This document shows positions 60,680 through 64,000 of a stretch of DNA of 64,000 nucleotides, piece after piece; positions within the stretch are counted from its first letter, which is position 1; the number at the start of each line of letters is the position of its first letter. The stretch comes from Paenibacillus pinisoli. Lineage in GTDB: Bacteria; Bacillota; Bacilli; Paenibacillales; Paenibacillaceae. Under the pieces are notes generated by a model, which did not search any database, had not been told where the DNA came from, and saw nothing but the letters and a program-made list of their open reading frames with translations. The translations under genes were made by a program, and so were the position numbers. Where the stretch lies: contig NZ_QXQB01000009.1 of the NCBI RefSeq assembly GCF_003605435.1, positions 22,676 to 86,675 on the forward strand, read 5' to 3'.

Positions 60680-62188
60680 TCAACATTTCTCTTCTATTAA
60701 TATAGCGACCGTAGCCATAGTGCCATCCTCGGCCCCCTGAAACCTGGCCCCCGTATCCGATAATCGCCGAATATCCTTAAGATGCATCTCGGTAAATCGT
60801 TCGCCCGGATAGAGAATCGGTATCCCCGGAGGATAAGGTATGATCATCTCTGCAGATGGTTGATGCAGGGCTTCTTGCAATGGAACCCGCTTGCTTGGAC
60901 GATCCTTTGTTCTTGCAAAAGAGACCGGCTCGCTGATCCCTTCGCTTAAGTCATCGGACACAGACTGCTTCTGATAAAGCGCCTCGCGACTTGGCTCAGC
61001 TACGAAGGATTCATGAATGTCCCTCAAAGCATCCTGCAACCGAGTTATGGCTTCATCAGCGGCAACATGTGGCCCTATGACCATCACCGTATACAGCGGA
61101 TCCGACATCTCTGCCCAGCAGCCGCGCTTCTCCAGCTCCCGATGCAGCTCGAATCCTGTCAGCTGTCCACCAGGAACGGTTAAGATGAGTCTCAGCGGAT
61201 CCTGCTGCTGACCCGGGAACAACTCAGGCTCTGCTGTTGCGAACATCGTATTAGTTTCTTTTACCCACATTCGGAAGGAATGTACCGCTTCGATAGCGGA
61301 ATGGAACAGCCTATCGCCAAGACGATCGACTATTGCGCGGGAAATATCGAGCGAAGCCATGATCGGAAAGGAAGGACTGGAGCTTTGCACCATGGCCAGC
61401 GCTTCTTTTATCCTGCGACGATCCAGCAGCTGCCCCTGCATATGCAGCATGGCTCCCATCGTTAACGCCGGCAAAGTCTTATGCGTCGATTGGACTACGC
61501 CGTCTGCTCCTGCCCGAATGGCTGAAGTCGGCAGATCAGGATGCATCCCGTAATGAGCCCCATGAGCTTCGTCGATAAGAAGCGGTTTCCCCTGCTCATG
61601 ACAAGCTTTCGCATATGTATCAAGCTTCATGCCCATTCCATAATAATTCGGGTTCGTGAGGAATACGGCTTTGGCCTGCGGGAATTGATACAGCGCCTGC
61701 TTAACCTGTTCAATGGACGGGACCATGGAGAGCCCTGTATTTGATTCCAGGCGCGGGGTCAAAAATACAGCCTGAGCGCCTGCAAGCTTCAATCCGTTAA
61801 TAACCGACTTATGGACATTACGCTGTACGATGATGATATCGCCAGGATTACATACCGCGAGAATCATTGCCAAATTACCGGACGTGCTGCCGCCAACCAG
61901 GAGACAAGTTTCCTCGGCTCCATAGCATTGTGCAGCTAACTGCTGCGCTTCGAGGATAGCCCCTTCCGGATGATGAAGATCATCGGTGGAAGACAGCTCT
62001 GTCACATCAAGACGCATGACAGCTGATAGTTGCTTTTCTAATTGTGCTGCATCCTCTATATGGGATTCTCTGAGTGTGTGAACAAGGGCGGCGCCGTTAT
62101 GGTGTCCAGGCACATGAAAGCTCGCGGGCTTGTTCTCCGCATGCTTCAATAACGCTTCAAGAAGCGGAGCTTTTAGTTTACCCATCAT
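60680..62188 (-). CDS. yaaO: Orn/Lys/Arg decarboxylase-family protein (YaaO)
   Basis: A 502-residue PLP enzyme of the fold I lysine/arginine/ornithine decarboxylases. PLP lysine in STHKTLPALTMG (about 240), LLIDEAHGAHYG, and the start FHVPGHHNG. C-terminal domain IPYPPGIPILYPGE. Lacks the N-terminal wing domain of E. coli enzymes, as YaaO does. Substrate uncertain. Downstream of csfB. Confidence 0.92.
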   Translation of the reverse strand: MMGKLKAPLLEALLKHAENKPASFHVPGHHNGAALVHTLRESHIEDAAQLEKQLSAVMRLDVTELSSTDDLHHPEGAILEAQQLAAQCYGAEETCLLVGGSTSGNLAMILAVCNPGDIIIVQRNVHKSVINGLKLAGAQAVFLTPRLESNTGLSMVPSIEQVKQALYQFPQAKAVFLTNPNYYGMGMKLDTYAKACHEQGKPLLIDEAHGAHYGMHPDLPTSAIRAGADGVVQSTHKTLPALTMGAMLHMQGQLLDRRRIKEALAMVQSSSPSFPIMASLDISRAIVDRLGDRLFHSAIEAVHSFRMWVKETNTMFATAEPELFPGQQQDPLRLILTVPGGQLTGFELHRELEKRGCWAEMSDPLYTVMVIGPHVAADEAITRLQDALRDIHESFVAEPSREALYQKQSVSDDLSEGISEPVSFARTKDRPSKRVPLQEALHQPSAEMIIPYPPGIPILYPGERFTEMHLKDIRRLSDTGARFQGAEDGTMATVAILIEEKC

Positions 62189-62293
62189 GTTGGTTCATCC
62201 TTCCGTTCCAATCCATTTAGTCCTACACCTATTGTAAGTAGTCCTGTCCCAGACGTAAATAAGAGATGCAGCCTATCGTCTTTATCCGCGGAT

Positions 62294-62324
62294 ACAAAAA
62301 AACAGCCTCTGTTACCAGGGCTGT
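62294..62324 (-). terminator. csfB terminator
   Basis: Stem ACAGCC/GGCTGT with an inner CTG/CAG, then TTTTTTTG on the minus strand. Confidence 0.75.
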
Positions 62325-62325
62325 C

Positions 62326-62517
62326 TCAAGCGTTTTTTTCCACAAATAATTGTTTCATCTGATGAATAAAGAATGGATATTTGGCATCCTTCACATCCGT
62401 ATGGACCATCTCGGTCTCGCAATCGGCGCAGATGAAGCCGAGTACAATGCGGATCCCTTCTCCTTCGAGCTTCGGCTTGCCGCAAATCGTGCATTGATGA
62501 ATAGTGGTTTGATCCAT
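62326..62517 (-). CDS. csfB: Anti-sigma-G/E factor Gin (CsfB)
   Basis: A 63-residue zinc protein with CTIC (about 9-12) and CADC (about 30-33). In B. subtilis it blocks sigma-G in the wrong cell and time and also acts on sigma-E. ATG at 62517, 6 nt after GCGGGG; an ATG at 62523 abuts the site. The last sporulation gene before the rrn operon. Confidence 0.94.
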   Translation of the reverse strand: MDQTTIHQCTICGKPKLEGEGIRIVLGFICADCETEMVHTDVKDAKYPFFIHQMKQLFVEKNA

Positions 62518-62557
62518 AATCATCCCCGCTTTCTCATTCCGTTAACTCTGTTCCTAT

Positions 62558-62587
62558 TATTATGCCACGAATTCTATCGAAATATAC
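62558..62587 (-). promoter_or_regulatory. Candidate sigma-G-type promoter of csfB
   Basis: GTATA (62583-62587), 18 bp, CATAATA (62558-62564): full match to GHATR/CATNNTA. In B. subtilis csfB is read by sigma-F and sigma-G. Confidence 0.55.
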
Positions 62588-62742
62588 TTGTTTCATAACT
62601 TATTTCAAATATTTATATATCTTATGCGCGAACTGGGCGAATGGTGATTGACAACGGGCGCAAAAAGTTGAACTTCACGAAGCATCTGCGTTTGCCGATA
62701 TATGTAATAAAGTTTTAGCAAGATTACGGAAGGATGTCCTGC

Positions 62743-63273
62743 ATGAAACAATCGTTAGCGGATCAAATGAACGCCACGATCTATCAATATCAATTGATCA
62801 AAAGAGTAATCGTCAAGTCAGAGCTCATCCTGAGCCATCTCATTATAGCCGCGATCTTTCTGGGCGTTCAAATGCTCAATTACGGCATTCATGGATTATT
62901 CGCCTGGCTATTTGGCTTTGCAGCTATTCAAGTGCTCCATCTCCTTATTATCGTTCTAACCTTTATCTCTGTCACTGAAGCAGCGGAGCGTCAATGGACA
63001 TGGCGCATCACCCCGCCATGGATCGGATTCAAACCGGCCAATGATATCTCGCTCCTGATCTTCAGGCGCGTTCATCGTCATCTATTCTGGCTTGGCCTAT
63101 GCATTATCGCTCTTCTCTACCCATGGACACCGCCATCCATTATGATCAGCCTTATATCATGGCATATCTGGCTCATCATCCCCCGTCTGATGTTATCCTT
63201 CGCTTTCCGCAAACAACGCAAAGACGGCGTCCTGCGTCTTCAATGGAAAGAAGCATCCTACTACCACCGCTAA
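62743..63273 (+). CDS. Four-helix membrane protein, function unknown
   Basis: A 176-residue protein I do not recognise. Four membrane helices: about 30-48, 52-80, 110-128 and 133-152, with a basic C-terminal tail (RKQRKDGVLRLQ). ATG at 62743 lies 9 nt after GGAAGG; ATG at 62734 abuts it. Divergent from csfB and convergent with the rrn tail. No signal for operon partners. Confidence 0.75.
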   Translation: MKQSLADQMNATIYQYQLIKRVIVKSELILSHLIIAAIFLGVQMLNYGIHGLFAWLFGFAAIQVLHLLIIVLTFISVTEAAERQWTWRITPPWIGFKPANDISLLIFRRVHRHLFWLGLCIIALLYPWTPPSIMISLISWHIWLIIPRLMLSFAFRKQRKDGVLRLQWKEASYYHR

Positions 63274-63290
63274 TCATGTCTATAATTATA

Positions 63291-63316
63291 GCCCTGTTGC
63301 AAACCAACAACAGGGC
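63291..63316 (+). terminator. Hairpin after the unknown membrane protein
   Basis: Perfect 9-bp stem GCCCTGTTG/CAACAGGGC with an 8-nt loop. No T tract on the plus strand. Confidence 0.5.
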
Positions 63317-63380
63317 CCCTCAACATTCTCCCGTGGAGGATGGTATTTTGACTTTAGTTTTTGACTTTAGTTTTTGTCCT

Positions 63381-63418
63381 TAAAAATAATCAGCCTACCT
63401 GTCCATTCTGGTAGGCTG
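63381..63418 (-). terminator. Outermost rrn-tail terminator
   Basis: Stem CAGCCTACC/GGTAGGCTG, then ATTATTTTTA on the minus strand. Confidence 0.75.
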
Positions 63419-63420
63419 CT

Positions 63421-63577
63421 GTGCTTGGCGACGTCCATTCCGCACCGGATGAATCGGCTTCGAAGCTCTCGCATCACGGTCGGCGTCTGAACCTACCGCT
63501 AAGGCCGGGCCCACATCTCCGAGTTGCTTCGATGAAAAGGTTCAGACACTCTCCCAGACCGGGAGAGGAACGTCGCC
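63421..63577 (-). repeat. rrn-tail repeat, distal copy
   Basis: About 157 bp, near-identical to 63664-63823. Its minus-strand 3' end (GACGTCGCCAAGCAC) equals the 3' end of the 5S rRNA, but the interior is unrelated to 5S. The 5' end here has lost the last bases of the pairing arm. Confidence 0.8.
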
Positions 63578-63624
63578 GGGGTCATGGGGGTGAAGGGCTG
63601 CGCCATCCCCATGACCCCGAACGC

Positions 63625-63656
63625 ACAAAAAACCTGCCGCATCATTCTGCGGCAGG
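63625..63656 (-). terminator. Middle rrn-tail terminator
   Basis: Perfect 9-bp stem CCTGCCGCA/TGCGGCAGG, then TTTTTTG on the minus strand. Confidence 0.85.
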
Positions 63657-63663
63657 CCATTTT

Positions 63664-63823
63664 GTGCTTGGCGACGTCCATTCCGCACCGGATGAATCGG
63701 CTTCGAAGGGTGACTTCACGGTCGGCGTCTGAACCTACCGCTAAGGCCGGGCCCACATCACCGAGTTGCTTCGATGAAAAGGTTCGGACACTCTCCCAGA
63801 CCGGGAGAGGAACGTCGCCAAGC
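63664..63823 (-). repeat. rrn-tail repeat, proximal copy
   Basis: About 160 bp. On the minus strand it opens GCTTGGCGACGTT and closes AACGT...GGACGTCGCCAAGC style, so its ends can pair like the terminal stem of 5S rRNA. The interior holds CTCTCCCGG/CCGGGAGAG-type stems. No protein is convincing. Confidence 0.8.
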
Positions 63824-63851
63824 GTTTCGTACAGGCATAGCCTCGTACGAA

Positions 63852-63884
63852 CAACAAAAACCTACCGCAAGTGAATGCGGTAGG
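63852..63884 (-). terminator. Terminator directly after 5S rRNA
   Basis: Perfect 9-bp stem CCTACCGCA/TGCGGTAGG, then TTTTTG on the minus strand, 9 nt after the 5S end. Confidence 0.85.
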
Positions 63885-63892
63885 TTATCTGT

Positions 63893-64000
63893 GCTTGGCG
63901 ACGTCCTACTCTCCCAGGACCCTGCGGTCCAAGTACCATCGGCGCTGAAGGGCTTAACGGTCGTGTTCGGTATGGGAACGCGTGGTTCCCCTTCGCCGTC
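63893..64000 (-). rRNA. rrf: 5S ribosomal RNA, 5' end cut by window edge
   Basis: 108 of about 117 nt. On the minus strand the conserved blocks CCCATACCGAACACG, AAGCCCTTCAGCGCCGATGG and GAGAGTAGGACG lead to the 3' end GTCGCCAAGC at 63893. It is the tail of an rrn operon whose 23S and 16S lie beyond the window, transcribed in the same direction as most genes here. Confidence 0.96.

Noticed and set aside
63499..63874. Open frames over the rrn-tail repeats on both strands (85 and 96 residues)
   Set aside because: They cross terminators and repeat borders, lack ribosome sites and repeat the same residues because the DNA repeats.

Overview
The window reads as chromosomal DNA of an endospore-forming Bacillota, most like Paenibacillus. 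It keeps the Bacillus-type order next to the replication origin: rrn 5S, csfB, yaaO, tmk, darA, yaaR, holB, ricT, yabA, trmN6, rsmI, abrB, tatD, yabE, rnmV, rsmA, yabG, veg, sspF, ispE, purR, ridA, spoVG, glmU, ctc, pth, fin, mfd, prsA, spoVT, yabM, mazG, hup, rqcP, yabP, yabQ, divIC, yabR, spoIIE, yabS, yabT, tilS, hpt, ftsH. Nearly every gene lies on the minus strand, the same direction as the 5S rRNA at the right edge, as expected for a leading-strand arm leaving oriC.

Region by region, left to right. 1-1.9 kb: a nucleoside-type ABC importer (truncated ATPase and BMP lipoprotein). 2.1-8 kb: the ftsH-hpt-tilS-yabT-yabS group. 8.2-18.5 kb: accessory genes splitting spoIIE from yabS: a DJ-1/PfpI protein, an ECF sigma/anti-sigma pair and an AT-richer pair of exported YD-repeat (RHS) proteins. 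18.9-29.9 kb: spoIIE to spoVT, with a 51-bp tandem array and two copies of a 0.4-kb noncoding repeat. 30.4-35.8 kb: an SPFH/Arc pair, a small membrane protein and a gerABC-like germinant receptor operon, inserted between spoVT and prsA. 36-62.5 kb: housekeeping genes for repair, translation, cell wall, isoprenoids and purine control, interleaved with sporulation genes. 62.7-64 kb: an unknown membrane protein, then the tail of an rrn operon with two 5S-ended tandem repeats, each with its own terminator.

Sporulation control can be read from DNA sites. Spo0A boxes sit at abrB, upstream of the HD-domain gene and at the 21-bp-spaced spoIIE promoter. There is a sigma-H promoter at spoVG, sigma-E at yabP, sigma-G at sspF and csfB, sigma-K at yabG, and two consensus sigma-A promoters in tandem at veg. 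Fin, CsfB and SpoIIE act on the forespore sigma factors; YabP, YabQ, SpoVT, YabG, SspF and Ger act later in the spore.

The least explained items are the paired RHS/carbohydrate-binding-like exported proteins, which share a cysteine module and have no visible immunity gene, and four noncoding repeat families: the 0.4-kb repeat, the 51-bp array, MITE-like elements and the rrn-tail repeats. No complete new defence or metabolic system was recognised. All identifications come from reading the sequence; no database search was run.
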